Part shown: positions 12,335 to 23,705 of the stretch, one piece after another
How positions within the stretch are numbered: the stretch's first letter is position 1
Layout of the letters: each line of letters opens with the position of its first letter
Source: Daphnia carinata
Lineage: Eukaryota; Arthropoda; Branchiopoda; Diplostraca; Daphniidae
NCBI RefSeq assembly: GCF_022539665.2
Contig: NC_081332.1
Span: 1,075,773-1,139,772, forward strand
Direction of reading: 5' to 3'
DNA: 64,000 nucleotides
Translations under genes and position numbers: made by a program
Notes under the pieces: generated by a model
The model's database searches: none
The model's input: only the letters and a program-made list of their open reading frames with translations
Told to the model about the DNA's origin: nothing

Positions 12335-12624
12335 GGCGCATTTTGGCGTCTACTTTTAGTTCAACTTTTTTAGTGAACTTGTATTTTTGCGTCAACTGCC
12401 CGGTAGATGGTTCAACTAGGCGACCGTTTTGGCGACAACGCCAGTGGGTGGTTCAACTGAAACAGTTGAGCTTTTTCAACGGTGGTCCAGACCACCGTTG
12501 AGCTTTAGTTGAACTGCAACTCCTCCCCTTGCTCAACTTTTTCTCAACTCTTCCGTTTTGGCGTCAACCTTGACGAAAAGTTGAACTGAAAAGGTTCAAC
12601 AAAAGGTTGACGCCAAAATGCGCC
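12335..12624. mobile_element. Foldback MITE-like element with terminal inverted repeats and 5-bp TSD
   Basis: The ends are inverted repeats: GGCGCATTTTGGCGTC at 12335-12350 and its reverse complement at 12609-12624. The sequence CCAAG flanks both sides (12330-12334 and 12625-12629), a perfect 5-bp target-site duplication. The interior is also strongly self-complementary, with repeated TTCAAC/GTTGAA words and a central CGGTGGTCCAGACCACCG palindrome near 12480-12497. The whole 290 bp could therefore fold into a long hairpin. It has no coding capacity and would need a transposase supplied elsewhere. The superfamily is not assigned. Confidence 0.8.
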
Positions 12625-12751
12625 CCAAGCAACACATTGTGTCACCAATTAGAAATGGCTTGGCAGGTCTTCAATTTTATCGATGCCAACAGGTGTGAAG
12701 TCTTATTGGGAAACAGAACAAAGACTAGGGATTGAGTCAATGCAGGAAATT

Positions 12752-15633
12752 TTTTGCATGAAGGAAATCTCAGATACCGTCAAATAATTCTAAAGTTAAC
12801 AACCTATCGGGAAATTTTTATACGCCGAAATCAGCAAGTGATCAAATGTAACAAGCTCTGGTTGGTTTTATTTCATGACTAAGAATGGTAAGAACAGCCA
12901 TTGTTCATAAGAAAGGAAATAAAAAGAAAAATATGGATGCAAAATGTATTTTTTTTTTTAAGTTGGAAAGGCGTCAGTGGTTTATAAATTGAATGCCTAA
13001 ACGCTTATGTCGTTTCCATTTTAAACAAGTCTGAACCCAACATGACAAATTAACTTTTACAAGTTACTGGCCACATTGTGAAATCGTCATGAGACATACA
13101 TCCAGTTATCGATAAAATCTTTACTTTCAAGTGAGCAAATACTGCATTCTTATGACTGGCATTTTTTACTTGTAAAATATTGAATCTGTTGATACATCTT
13201 CATTTTCGGTTATTTGGTGTTGCTTGTTTTTCTTACGAAATTTCATTCAAAGATTGTTACTTGGTTGTTAGGTTGCCAGATTTATTATTTGCGCAAAGAT
13301 ATCTGGCAACTCCGAATACATTTGAAAATTCCCTCCCCCTCAATCTCTTCTTCGTCGTCTGGAATTCTTTCAGCGATCAAAAGGTCACCGTTGGCCATCT
13401 GGAACTTATACCCTATTCCCGAAGGTAACATTTAATTTACTGAATTTTCATTTTCGTATCGGCCAATGTAGTTGGGTAATTTCCCAGCAATTAATGATCA
13501 ATAGCAATGAAAGTGGTAAAAATCCGCAATGACTCATCACCGACTGCGTTACAAACTAGTGTGACTTTTCCGGAAGTTTCGCACGTGGCTGCGGGAATTT
13601 TTTCACTTTAGTGCTTCATTCACGATGCTGTCTCCCCGATTTTCATGGGCCTGTGAATTAATGAGTGTTATTCATTGTTTCAGGCAGCTGGCTTAAATTT
13701 GTACTGTCAAAATACCTAGTGAAGCAAATGCCAGCCGTTTGAAGGATTATAAAAACAAAGGAAGAGATGTTGAGGTAATTAAACATGTCATTATTTCTGT
13801 TGGATATAATCTTTAACTTCAACCTGTAGGAAATGGGAAGGAGACGTACTAAAAATGTAAAACTTTGCAAAGCAAAGAAAAAAGATCACTTGTTGAAGCG
13901 TGGTGACTTTGAAATTCTTGATGAGGCAATCTGCCCCCTTCAGGGACAGAAGTGTAGGGTGCATAAAATGAGGATTAAGGACATCGTCACTGGTATATCA
14001 CACATTTCTAAATAATTTAAGCATAAATAATCATTTCCGAACATACTAGGTATCAACAGTGGGGATGAAAACAAGGAAATCACTGCAACTCATGCTGCAC
14101 GTAAAATCCTCAGCAGAGAGCGCAATCCTCCCATTGACATCCTCATCAATGCCAATGTGGTGCCAAAACTTGTCGAGTTCCTTAGCAGAGTCACAAAGTA
14201 TGTAGAACTCTGGTGCTTTCTTTTGCAAATGTAACTATTTTTATGTTGATTTTAGTCCCGACCTTCAGTTTGAATCTGCATGGGCTCTAAGCAACATAGC
14301 ATCAGGCACTTCAGATCAGACAAAAGCTGTTGTAAATGCTGGCGCTGTAGCTGGTTTCATTTCTTTGTTGGCCTCTCCTTACCCAGTTGTGGCTAGACAA
14401 GCAGTATGGGCACTCGGAAATATTGCCGGTGATGGCCCTGAGCTACGAGATCACGTTATTGAACAAGGAATCATCAAGCCGTTGCTTGGCTTGATAAAAC
14501 CCGATACTCCAGTAAGCTAAATAAAACCTAGTACTTGTGCAGGTCGTTAACGCCTTTGTCCAACTTATATAGGCTACTTTCTTACGAGATGTTACGTGGA
14601 CTTTGTGTAACTTATGTCGCAATGAGAATCATCCACCAAGTGTCCCTGCAGTTCGGCAACTGCTGCCCGCTTTAGCTCACTTGATTCAGAACACTGACAT
14701 AGATATTCTTGCAGATGCATGTTGGGCGATTTTTTTTCTTACTGATGGCCCCAATGAACGTATCCAAGAAGTCGTTGATGCTGGTGTTGTGCCGCGTCTT
14801 GTTGCATTATTGGGTCACCCTCAAGCTGCAGTCATTACTCCTAACTTACGTACGATTGGCAATATTGTCACTGGTAGTGATACCCAAACGGACTCGGTTC
14901 TCGCTGCTGGCGCCTGCCCGTTGTTGGCCAAATTGCTTGAACATTCCACGAATGACACAGTCAAGGAGGCAGCAAGGACTGTATCGAATATTTCTACCCG
15001 TTTCTTGTAGGTGTTATTTTGATTGATATTTTTTAAGAAAAACAACTAACTTCATGATGAATTCTTTCCACAGAATCCATATCGTCGTGACTGAGACCGT
15101 GGCCTTTGTATTAGGTAATTTGCGATGTTAACTTTCTATTTTATTTTTCTATGATTACCATAACTGTTCACATTCAGAGTGCTAGTGCTGAAACTTTTAA
15201 CCGTTTATGAGATTTCAATAACTCTTAATTCAATCTTCCCTTGTTATGATTTAATTAACAATGTTCGAATTTATTTTCTCTTGGAGCGATGAAGGCTCGG
15301 ACCTGGCGCCATCTACGTCACAGGGCGGAAATTTCGAATTTAGCCGAACATCTCAAGCCCCTGAAGGAGGTTTCTCTATCTAATTTTGTAATCTACATTC
15401 TATTTGTCTGCCTTTACAACGGTAAAAATATTCTTCAATGCTGTCCTAATTATTAGTTTTGGTCTTCCTTAAAAAAAAAATTTTCTTTTAAATTGTTTTT
15501 TAATTGAAGTTGCCATTTGCTTTAATTTCTGTTATACATTCCTAGCACCACATTGTGTCACCAATTAGAAATTGTTTGACTGGCCTTCAATTTTATCGAT
15601 GCCATCATGCCAACAGATGTGATGTCTTATTGG
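12752..15633 (+). repeat. Tandem duplication, copy B (pseudogene copy)
   Basis: Direct copy of about 8800-12710, covering the importin promoter, the 5' UTR exon, the gene body and the 3' flank. It is shortened by loss of the exon for the last armadillo repeats and of the segment that contains the MITE in copy A. Confidence 0.75.
13712..15383 (+). pseudogene. Importin alpha pseudogene (tandem duplicate)
   Basis: The sequence follows the intact gene exon by exon, but it is broken in several independent ways. The initiator ATG has become ATA (13712-13714). The IBB segment has lost one codon and several basic residues. The exon equivalent to 10441-10993 ends early at a TAG (15008-15010). The exon at 11058-11335 is missing, and the acceptor of the last exon has changed from CTTAGG to CTTGGA. 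Long stretches, such as the [19 protein letters not shown] region, remain almost identical. The duplication is therefore not very old, or some selection or gene conversion lasted for a time. Confidence 0.9.
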
Positions 15634-16438
15634 GTCATATCAGAGGTAATGATTTATTTATTATACTGTGCCAGTTATTGCAGAAATTAGACAACAGCCT
15701 AGCCACGAGGTAAGAGACACATTCCAGTATTGTATGTTATTATTAGTAATCATGTTCACATGACTGAAAGTTTTTACTTTTTAGTCAGTCTTCCATTTGG
15801 TGGAGCGTCTGGAATTGTACTTTAACCTTGAGCATATTAATCCAGTCGATAGCAACCGTCGACCTTGGTAGCCATTAGAAGCAGGATTATTGAGGAATAA
15901 TTCTGGCGCTGTTGTAGATGGATGTATCCTTTGGATTAATATTTGCCATGCGGTTTCGAAGCGGTCACTGAATTCAGGCAAGATAAAATCATTAGTTTCC
16001 TTTTCTTAACAATTTAAATGGATACCCATTGGTGAACTGTAGCTTTTTTGGAACAACAGTTCTAAGTTCGCTCTGCCTGGAATAGGTCATCCTTCCCCAT
16101 CTAGTTCTCAACGCGGAATCTATCACTTGCCAGGCAGCAGACATTTCGAGGTTAAATTTTTTATATATGACTTTTGCCTGATAAGATAACGTCACGTGGC
16201 CAAAAGATGTTTTCTAACGTTGTTATTCAGGGAAAGGAAAGGTCAATGAATTGCTTAGATTCCTTGTTTTTCTAGGACTGGCACGTTAAGAAAGTCTTTA
16301 TCAGTCACGTATGGTTGACTGTTCCAGTCCTATAAGAACGAAAACGTAGAATGTGCGTCTTGCTACTTTTGGGAAAACTGTTGCAGTTCCTAGACAACAT
16401 CTTTTGTGGTCAGTCGTTTTCTTGCTACTATATTCAAA
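15634..16438. other. Upstream region of acyl-CoA ligase copy 1; no gene recognised
   Basis: About 800 nt with short minus-strand open stretches (around 15781-16195) that I cannot assign; they could be a coding relic. This region is not shared with ligase copy 2, whose homology begins about ten bases before the ATG. Confidence 0.4.
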
Positions 16439-19041
16439 ATGACAATTATCAACAGGGAACTTATCGGTGAGGGAACGCCTAGCGACGCCAACCTCCTGCA
16501 CCCGAATATACCATTGGGTACCTACCTGGAAACGGTGATTCAGAAGAATATTGCTGATTACGGAGATGGAAAATGGATTGTAAAGCTTAATTATGAAACT
16601 TAGTTTGCGGTAAAGAAATTTAACGTTATTTTACTAACTTTCAGACAGATGTTTCAACAGGTAAATCGATGAGCTACAGTCAATTGATGAGCAGTCTCAG
16701 GTCAGTGGCTTCAGCATTACGAAAAAGAGGCCTAAAAACTGGTGACAATGTAGTTGTTATCGGTCGCAATGATATTGAACTTCCACTCATGTCGATGGCT
16801 GTATGGCGTGCTGGAGGCACCCAGGCCTGTCTCAGTATCAACTTACCTAGAGGTAAATGTGGATATTGATATTGAATGTTGCCAATGGTTGTTCCTCTAT
16901 ATCTTTTTACCATTGATAGATGCCATCGAGGCTCGCATTAAGGAAATCGGTAGCAAATTTATTTTGACAGATTATGCTCGAGCTGGTCGAATCGTCGAAG
17001 TTGCTAACCGGCTAGATTTCGTCAAAGAAGTGTTCGTAATTGGAGATGAAGCAGTGTCTGGCTGTACTCAGTTTGATGAGTTACTGAAAGATTCGGGAAA
17101 TGGTAAAGTTTAATTTATATACTTAAAAAAAAAACTTTATTGTTGGTCAGCAATGTGGCAGCTGCTAGTACCTTAAACCGTCGATAGGGCATTATTTTGT
17201 ATGTTTAAGATTAAGACTAGATGGTAATGAAATTCCCTGGTTAAATGTGCAGAGGCGTTAGAAGATTATTTATTCTAAAAGCATTAGTGCTATTGCTATT
17301 CATCTTCTTCTTTCTAAACTTCAACTAAAATTTCAGTTATGTTTGTGCTAATTTTTCAACTATCGCTTGCCATGTAAACAGAATGCCCGGAAAACCTGAA
17401 CGATGTTGACGTTAATTCGACGGCGTGGTTGGCTTATACGAGTGGCACAACGGGGACAGCGAAATGCCTCGTGCTCTCACACAGAACGGTCGTTGGATGG
17501 CTTTTACCCCATAAGTAAAATATGAAATTACATTCAACAAAGAAATCTTAAGTAATATCTTTGTTATGTTTTTATAATGAAGTGCTCCCAAAATGGCAAG
17601 TAAAACCAAGATTCTTTTTGTCAATAATATGAACAACACTGGTGGTCTCAGCACAGCCGTTGGATCAACAAGATGCCATTTTGAACTGTACTGCTTATCA
17701 AACTTTAGCGAAGAGAATTTGCTGTCAGCAATTGATTCTGTTAAGGTAGTTATCATTATTTGTTAATGTTCCATAAAAAGATTGTTATTGTTTGTTATTC
17801 AATGAAAGCCTCCAGCAGTCAACATATTTCCAGCTCATATTGCCTGGATTTGCAAGTACCCCCATTTGAAGCAATATGATCTGTCAAGCGTCAAGATTGT
17901 CTCTGTAGTAGGATCCTTGTTAAACCCCAAGTATGAACACGAGATTTTCTACAAGCTTCCAAATTTGCTCATACTCAATAACGTAAAGGATTCTGCCAAC
18001 TCTCTAGCCAATTGTAAGTTATCGAGGTTACATTATTTTTATATTAATTTGCAATCCAGGTCTATGGAATGAGTGAAGTTGGACTGGTATGTCGTCAACG
18101 CCTACCAACTGTGGCTGAAATGGCTGTGCTGGACAAATCTAAAGCAATCACAAGTAAGCTAAAAGTAGGACAATATTTTTAATAATCAGTTATTATTGTA
18201 GCTGTATCCATTATGAAAATTGCAGGGCATGTTTTTGGCTCAGTGGGAACAGTACACATGTTTTGCAAACTAAAGGTATTTGATTTGTCAATGTATGTAT
18301 TGCCGTTGTAAACCAATGGCAAAACATTTGTTATTTATGCATTATTTTAGGTGATTAATCCAGATACTGGTGATAAACTTGGCCCAAATCAAGTAGGAGA
18401 AATATGTGTGCAAACTCCATTTATGCTCACAGGGTATCTCAACAAGCCGGAAGTATCATATCATAGTAAAGATTTATTTTTCTGCTAGTAAACATGTAAT
18501 GTTTGCGCTTTGTAGGAAACAGCCAATTTCCTTAGAGAAGGATGGGCTCATACAGGGGATAAAGGATACTATGATGATGATGAACACGTTTTCATAGTTG
18601 GACGCTACAAAGAACTGATCAAATTTCGCAATCTCAACGTAAGAAAGATGATCGACTATTTCCTTTTAATTGATTAAAAGTAAACATTTGCTTTGATCAA
18701 TAACAGATATTACCAAGTAACATTGAAAGTCATATAGTAAGCCATCCTGCTGTCGAAGATGCAGCCGTCGTGGGTTTACCTCACGACGAGGATGGGGAAC
18801 GGCCATTGGCTTTCGTCGTCTTATCTGCAAGGAAAGAAGTTTCGGCTGAAGAATTGATGGCTTATGTAAACGGTGCGTTTCACTGTTGCCTAGGCTATTT
18901 GGTTACTTTATTTCTGGTGTTCTTCTAGATAAAGTTATGGATGAAGAAAAATTACGTGGTGGACTCCGCTTCATTGAGAAAATTCCAAGAAATGATATGG
19001 GCAAAATAATCCGACCGGAACTGATGAAGATTTTAAAATAA
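16439..19041 (+). CDS. Adenylate-forming acyl-CoA ligase, 4CL/firefly-luciferase-like, copy 1
   Basis: ANL-superfamily enzyme expected to activate a carboxylic acid with ATP and join it to CoA; the substrate is unknown. Twelve exons in phase (16439-16579, 16645-16852, 16920-17102, 17382-17514, 17583-17745, 17809-17982, 18060-18153, 18202-18275, 18351-18452, 18516-18638, 18707-18872, 18929-19041) give about 557 residues, a normal length. Motifs are the P-loop [10 protein letters not shown] (with Thr-Ala in place of the usual x-Pro before Lys), YGMSE (A5), [11 protein letters not shown] and GRYKELIKF (A7-A8 hinge), and [12 protein letters not shown] with the catalytic Lys near the C-terminus. 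The protein ends MKILK, with no peroxisomal SKL-type signal. A polyadenylation signal lies at 19353-19358. Confidence 0.9.
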
Positions 19042-20160
19042 GTTTCACCTTTTGGTCTGGCCTCCCTACCTAATACCATTTAGCAATGAAAAATTTAACT
19101 ACACGCACTGCATCGTGTTCTCTGTGTGGTCAATTTTTTTGGAACAGCTCTAGCAAAAATCCGAAAATTAATCGAACCTATCTCTCAAGCATCTATCTCA
19201 CTAATATGGCTTCTGCGATTCATTGTTAGCTTAGTCATCAATTGAAATTTTATTGTTTTTTCTCCGTTTTGGTTTTGTCTTCATTAATTAAATGGGGTTT
19301 CCCTCCAGTTGAGCTGTTTGTGTGGCAATATCTAATTGGTAAAACATTATTAAATAAAAAGAGGAAAAGTGTGACTTAGTTTAAAATTTGACCAAATTAA
19401 ATTTTCTCTAGGTGGCGATGCAAGTTCATTAGCCCTAGCGTCAGAAATCGAACTATTTTGTGACTTTTTCTCGTCGTTTTTAGTGTTAAATACGTTGTAG
19501 CCTTGGTTAGGTGTATTTGAGTTTCCATCATCTCAGCAGTGTTTTGTTTTTGTTAATTGTGGTTTTCACCTCTACCCAAAGGATTATGTTAAAACAGCCA
19601 CTTCGAATTTGGATAACTTCAAAACTAAAACTTCCAGGTACATAGGTAAGTGATCTTTGAAAAAACCGAAATCAAAATGAAACTGTAACCACAGTGAATT
19701 AAAACAACTCATTAAATAGAACGCCCAGGGCACTAGAACTTGATTTTTTCGTTTAAATAAAGCTTTAAGACATTCTTACAAGATGTGCTCTTTGCTATCA
19801 ATATTCTGCAAGAAATGGATCTCCAATTTACTTTCTTGTGGTAATAACCACGTCGAATTTGAATAACTCCTAAACTATAACTTTCAGGTAAAAACAAACT
19901 GAACTTTCGACATAAGCGTTGAATTGCGAGTTCAAATAATGTATTGTTACGTCAATATCTAGGTTTCAAACATTAATTTTAAAAATACGAAAAGTCGGGC
20001 TTATTTTTTTGTCGGGCTTATTTTTAAAGCTGGTGAAATTGAATTTCCGCTAGATGGCGATGCAAGTTCATCAGCCTTAGTGACAGAATAATTTTGTGCT
20101 CGTAGAATTTCAATCAAATCAAATGGTGTGCTATTTCCAATTAAGTGTTTTCTTTTTTGT
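19042..20160. other. 3' UTR and repetitive spacer downstream of ligase copy 1
   Basis: Homologous to 48295-50270 but shorter. A module of about 110 bp recurs, marked by CTTCGAATTTGGATAACT..., a TTTCAGGTAAA-like junction and GTTGAATTGCGAGTTCAAAT. Copies are seen near 19600 and 19850, and in unit 2 near 48615, 48990 and 49965. No open frame is convincing. Confidence 0.5.
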
Positions 20161-20204
20161 GTTGATCACGTGAAGCTTATCAATGGATTATTTTTTGTGT
20201 TGCA

Positions 20205-21421
20205 GAAAATTGTGTGGTGAATCATCATCATACTTACTACCGAACTTTATCATCAACTATCCATCATACTTTTCTCATGCTCGTGAAGAGGTACTAGACA
20301 TATATTTTTCTATAAGAAACCCATTGCCATTATTCTGCTGTTGAGAAGTAGCTCGTCAAACCAATATTGCAAAGGATGCTGGCATGCACTCTTCTTGTCA
20401 TTTCGACTGAGCCTTTCAAGTAGTGTGATTCTGAGTTCAGGAGTGAGGTATTAGACTCATATATATTGGCATTCACTGTTTAAAATTGCCATAATTTTGC
20501 TTTTATTTTTAGCCCGCAACTAAGACTGCAAAGAATATTGGCCAAAAAAGATCTTTCTTCGCATACTCATCATTGTACGTAAGTTGGAAGGTGATGGGAC
20601 GTGCAGCATCTTCCTCACAACTGTGTTGAAAACGACTGAAAACCACAAATTCAGCAGTCTTCTCACTCCAGTCTTCTGTCTGCCAGTCACCACACTTTGA
20701 TGTGAACCTCAACACCACTATGCCTCAGTATTTTAAGTTTCTTTTTTCTTTAGTATTCCTTTTTTTAAACCTAATATCTTATTATAGGACTACCAAGCCT
20801 GCCTTATCATCCGGAAAATTGCTGGCCCTGCAAACTCCCTAGTCTACGGACAGCAAGTCTAAGTAAAAAAAAGGCCCTTCTTCACCTCGCCCGTCATCGT
20901 TTCGCCCGTCATTCGCCCGTCATCGCTTCGCCCGTCGCCGTCTAGTGGTCGCCTCGTCTTCGCCTCGTGGTCTTCGTGGTATCGTTGTTATTTTATGTAA
21001 TGTATAGTGTACTAATTAACAGGTTGGCTGCCACGCCCAGTTTTTCTCCCCTTTTTTTTGTTAGCTTGTAGGGACGGGCCGCGCTGCTCTACCCCATGGT
21101 CTATGTGCCGTGGGGTGGAGCAGTCGCCACTGCCCAAAATTCGCCGTAAGGCAAAAGGCAACGCACCTTAGGGACTCCCTTTTCTCGATGTGTGGTGGAG
21201 ACCCGGGATGTGCGTTTCCACAAAGGTCTCCACCATTGCATCAGCCCGGACCATTGTGTCCCCCTCTGTCGCCATCCTTAAGATGGCGATGTAGCGACCG
21301 TAGATGTAGAGGCGTGGCAGCCAACTTATTAGTTATATTGTGTATTGTATGTATGTTGTATATTGTATTGTGATATGTATTGCCAAGTGGTGGAATAGTG
21401 GGTGGAAGGAGGGACAATAAA
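20205..21421 (+). ncRNA. Candidate non-coding polyadenylated transcript unit, copy 1
   Basis: Several plausible splice sites (for example TTTTTAG at about 20512 and TTATTATAG at about 20787) precede a compact block ending at AATAAA (21416-21421). Frames in the block are short, and the longest (21110-21373) lacks an ATG. Copy 2 (about 50330-51669) is almost identical from about 20990 to 21760. I infer a processed non-coding RNA or the body of a non-autonomous repeat; there is no direct proof of transcription. Confidence 0.35.
20880..20945 (+). repeat. Short minisatellite, CGCCCGTCATCGTTT-type, copy 1
   Basis: About four degenerate tandem repeats built on TTCGCCCGTC with CATCG spacers, just after a poly-A-rich stretch. 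The equivalent array in unit 2 is about three times longer. Confidence 0.8.
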
Positions 21422-21471
21422 AACTTTTAAATTTATTTTATGTTTGTATTTATTTATGAGTATGTAGCTGA

Positions 21472-22480
21472 TAGACGAGTTGGGGTTTGAACCCAAGACT
21501 ATTGTCATGCCACTCCGACACTATACCATTAAGCTACCATTGACGTTCCACAATAAGTAGATGGTAACTTATATAACCTTGTCTGCTGTGCGTACGTACG
21601 TATACGTAAATACGCATTCAAATTCCAATCATTGTTAATAAGGACCGTCATGGGTGAACGGAACGCCGCTGGTCTGGCGTGTCAATTTAAGAGGTTCGAT
21701 TCCTCATTAAGACAGGATTATACTAACATATAAATAGATACAGACATGGGTTAGCTGTTGCTCTAGAGTATGTGAAAGGAATATAATTATTTTATGAATG
21801 AACAATATAGGGCTAACACAATAAATGTATAAATAGACTTTCGTTTACTCGAATTCTTTTTTATAGTATGTGCAATTTAAATTCAGCTATTCTTAGTTTA
21901 CGTAAACGTGTTGGTAATTGGTAACATTATCTCACGTTATGCCAAGTGGAACTTACGACCATTGTAAGGTTAATATTTCCTATTGAATGCATTCATATTA
22001 TTAATCGAATATCTGCTCATAGTGGAATCGAACCATGATAATTCAGCATGCTCTGCCGATGCTCAACCATTGAGCTATGAGTAATATGTGTTACGTCTCT
22101 ACTTTTCGTTGTTATTCAGGGGAACACATAAACACTTGTAATAATTTTGTGAAATGGTCTTAACATAAATATAAGTTTCGTTCATCATTCAATTCACTCG
22201 ACTAAGATTCGAACATAATGCTTTCATATCGCTAATCCAGTGCTCTACCACTGAGCCATGAATGTTATTCAAATTGTTCTAAGAGTCCACGTAATTTTGA
22301 GATCAGCTTCTGGACTTGGAAATTTTTGACTGATTCTTCTTCCTGGAAGTGTTAGCGGCAATTAATACAAGAAAACTGTGGAAATGTCGGACAGAAGTAG
22401 AACAAAGTGTTTGCAGGGATTTGAACCACTGACTCTTGGAATCTGAAGCAGGTGCTTTACCATTTCGCCAACTACGACAT
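21472..22480. other. Cluster of five tRNA-like sequences, copy 1
   Basis: Elements of about 70 nt lie at 21472-21546 (-), 21638-21714 (+), 22013-22083 (-), 22196-22263 (-) and 22413-22480 (-). Each has an A-box-like stretch (for example TAGCTCAATGGTTGAGC or TGGCTCAGTGGTAGAGC on its own strand) and a B box of the GGTTCGATTCC / GTTCGAATCT type in the right place. D- and T-stem pairing is partly kept, but acceptor stems are poor and the position-33 T of the anticodon loop is generally absent. They are probably tRNA-derived rather than working tRNAs. All five occur again at 51722-52746. Confidence 0.6.
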
Positions 22481-22789
22481 GTGATATTTATGTTCTACCA
22501 TATGATTTACCGGACGCATTTGATGGACATGTTAATAACATTTATTCTGGATTCACTACAATGATTTAAATTTTCTAGCATCTCAAAACACTTAAAATCT
22601 TATTATTGCTAACTGTTAGGATGTATAATTATTGTAATATGCTTTTCCACTCTACATACTTGTTTCGTGCATGTAGAAAAAGATCACCTTAACGTGTCTA
22701 CAATAGTGATATCAAATTGTAGTTTTTTACAGAGATTATATAACGTTGGAGAACATGAATTATTTGACAAAATAAATGTGTAACGTATT

Positions 22790-23705
22790 TTCCTAATCAT
22801 GAATGTATTTCAAAAACTATTTTATTATTAACTGCAATTAGTTGGTCAATAGTACGTACGTCTAGTGTTAACTTAGATTGCTTTCCACTAGTTCCTTCTA
22901 CGTCAATAGATGTTCGAATAACATTCACAATTTTTTCATATAAGAAATTGACTGTATTTTTATCAATAGCTTGTGTTTCCTACAACTGGTTGAATAGGCA
23001 GACGAACCATAACATAATTTTCAACAGTCAATAAACTTGATGACGTTTTAAATAGATTGTTGATTGTTTCACCAATTTTGCCCTTCACCAATTTTAATTT
23101 TGATACAAATTTTATATAGTATATATTAAAAGTATCCCGGGCTGAACCAATTTTTCCTTTTGTCAAATCTGCGATTAGTATGTTTATATTTAAGATACAG
23201 GGTTTTCATTCTTGTTCTAATGTTTAAAATTTTTTTTTTGCATTTTCTTATACTTTATTATCAAATTGTTACTGGAGAACTGCAGTTTAACTGTTGAAAG
23301 TAATAATATTATCCCTGCATTAGTGTTCAGTTGGCTATTAAAGATATTTGTAACAATTGATTATTTTATCCTACTAGTTATTTTTTCAATTTTAAGTTTA
23401 ATAAATGATTTAGTTTTATGAAATTTTTATATAAGTTTACATATGTTAAAGGTATATTTGCTAATTAATTAGCATTATCTATTATTAATGTTTTAATTTT
23501 CACTTACTATGATGTTGGAAATTATTTTCAATGAATGTTACTTACCAGCAATAGAGCTCGCATATGATAAGAATGGGTTGGTAATAAAAACTAAACATTG
23601 CTAACCAAAGACCAGCCAAGGGATGATGAATGGATAACAACCATGGCACATTCAGACGTTTTACAGTTAATTGCACAGAATTCATTATATAGTTTTTGCA
23701 GTGAA
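22790..23705 (-). pseudogene. Relic of the secreted coiled-coil gene family, copy 1
   Basis: The stretch 22790-23200 aligns with the C-terminal coding part of the gene at 27641-28768, with frameshifts and stops. The stretch 23530-23690 aligns with its first exon. That exon relic still begins ATG with MNSVQLT in place of MDSVQLT and ends at a clean GTAAGT donor. The middle is lost. The relic shows that the family's first intron falls after the signal-peptide segment. Confidence 0.75.

Larger units (their letters stand above)
8800..12710 (+). repeat. Tandem duplication, copy A (intact importin alpha)
   Basis: The left edge (near GCATGAAGGAAATCT at about 8806) matches about 12758. The right edge (ACATTGTGTCACCAATTAGA at about 12632) matches about 15552. 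Copy A is longer than copy B because it keeps the full coding region and holds a segment with the foldback MITE that copy B lacks. Confidence 0.75.
16430..23705. repeat. Segmental duplication unit 1
   Basis: This block contains ligase copy 1, repeated spacer modules, the polyadenylated minisatellite unit, five tRNA-like sequences and a coiled-coil pseudogene, in that order. The same order recurs in unit 2 (about 45872-53340), about 29.4 kb away in direct orientation. The giant RHS gene lies between the two units. Divergence varies strongly along the block. Confidence 0.8.

Noticed and set aside
20509..20718. Minus-strand frame of 69 codons with a 66-codon partner at 50631-50831, differing by frame-preserving indels.
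   Set aside because: Neither copy has an ATG in frame, each is closed by stops, and the product matches nothing I know. It may reflect an old coding exon, but a gene cannot be supported.
20880..20945. The direct repeats of the minisatellite as a CRISPR array.
   Set aside because: There are no regular unique spacers, the units are degenerate and contiguous, and the genome is animal.
21110..21373. 87-codon plus-strand frame, nearly identical at 51358-51621.
   Set aside because: It starts at GTG, not ATG, and its conservation is no better than that of the surrounding non-coding bases in the two copies.
21472..22480. Annotation of the tRNA-like sequences as functional tRNA genes.
   Set aside because: Acceptor stems do not pair well, anticodon loops are of odd length or lack T at position 33, and no anticodon can be assigned with confidence.
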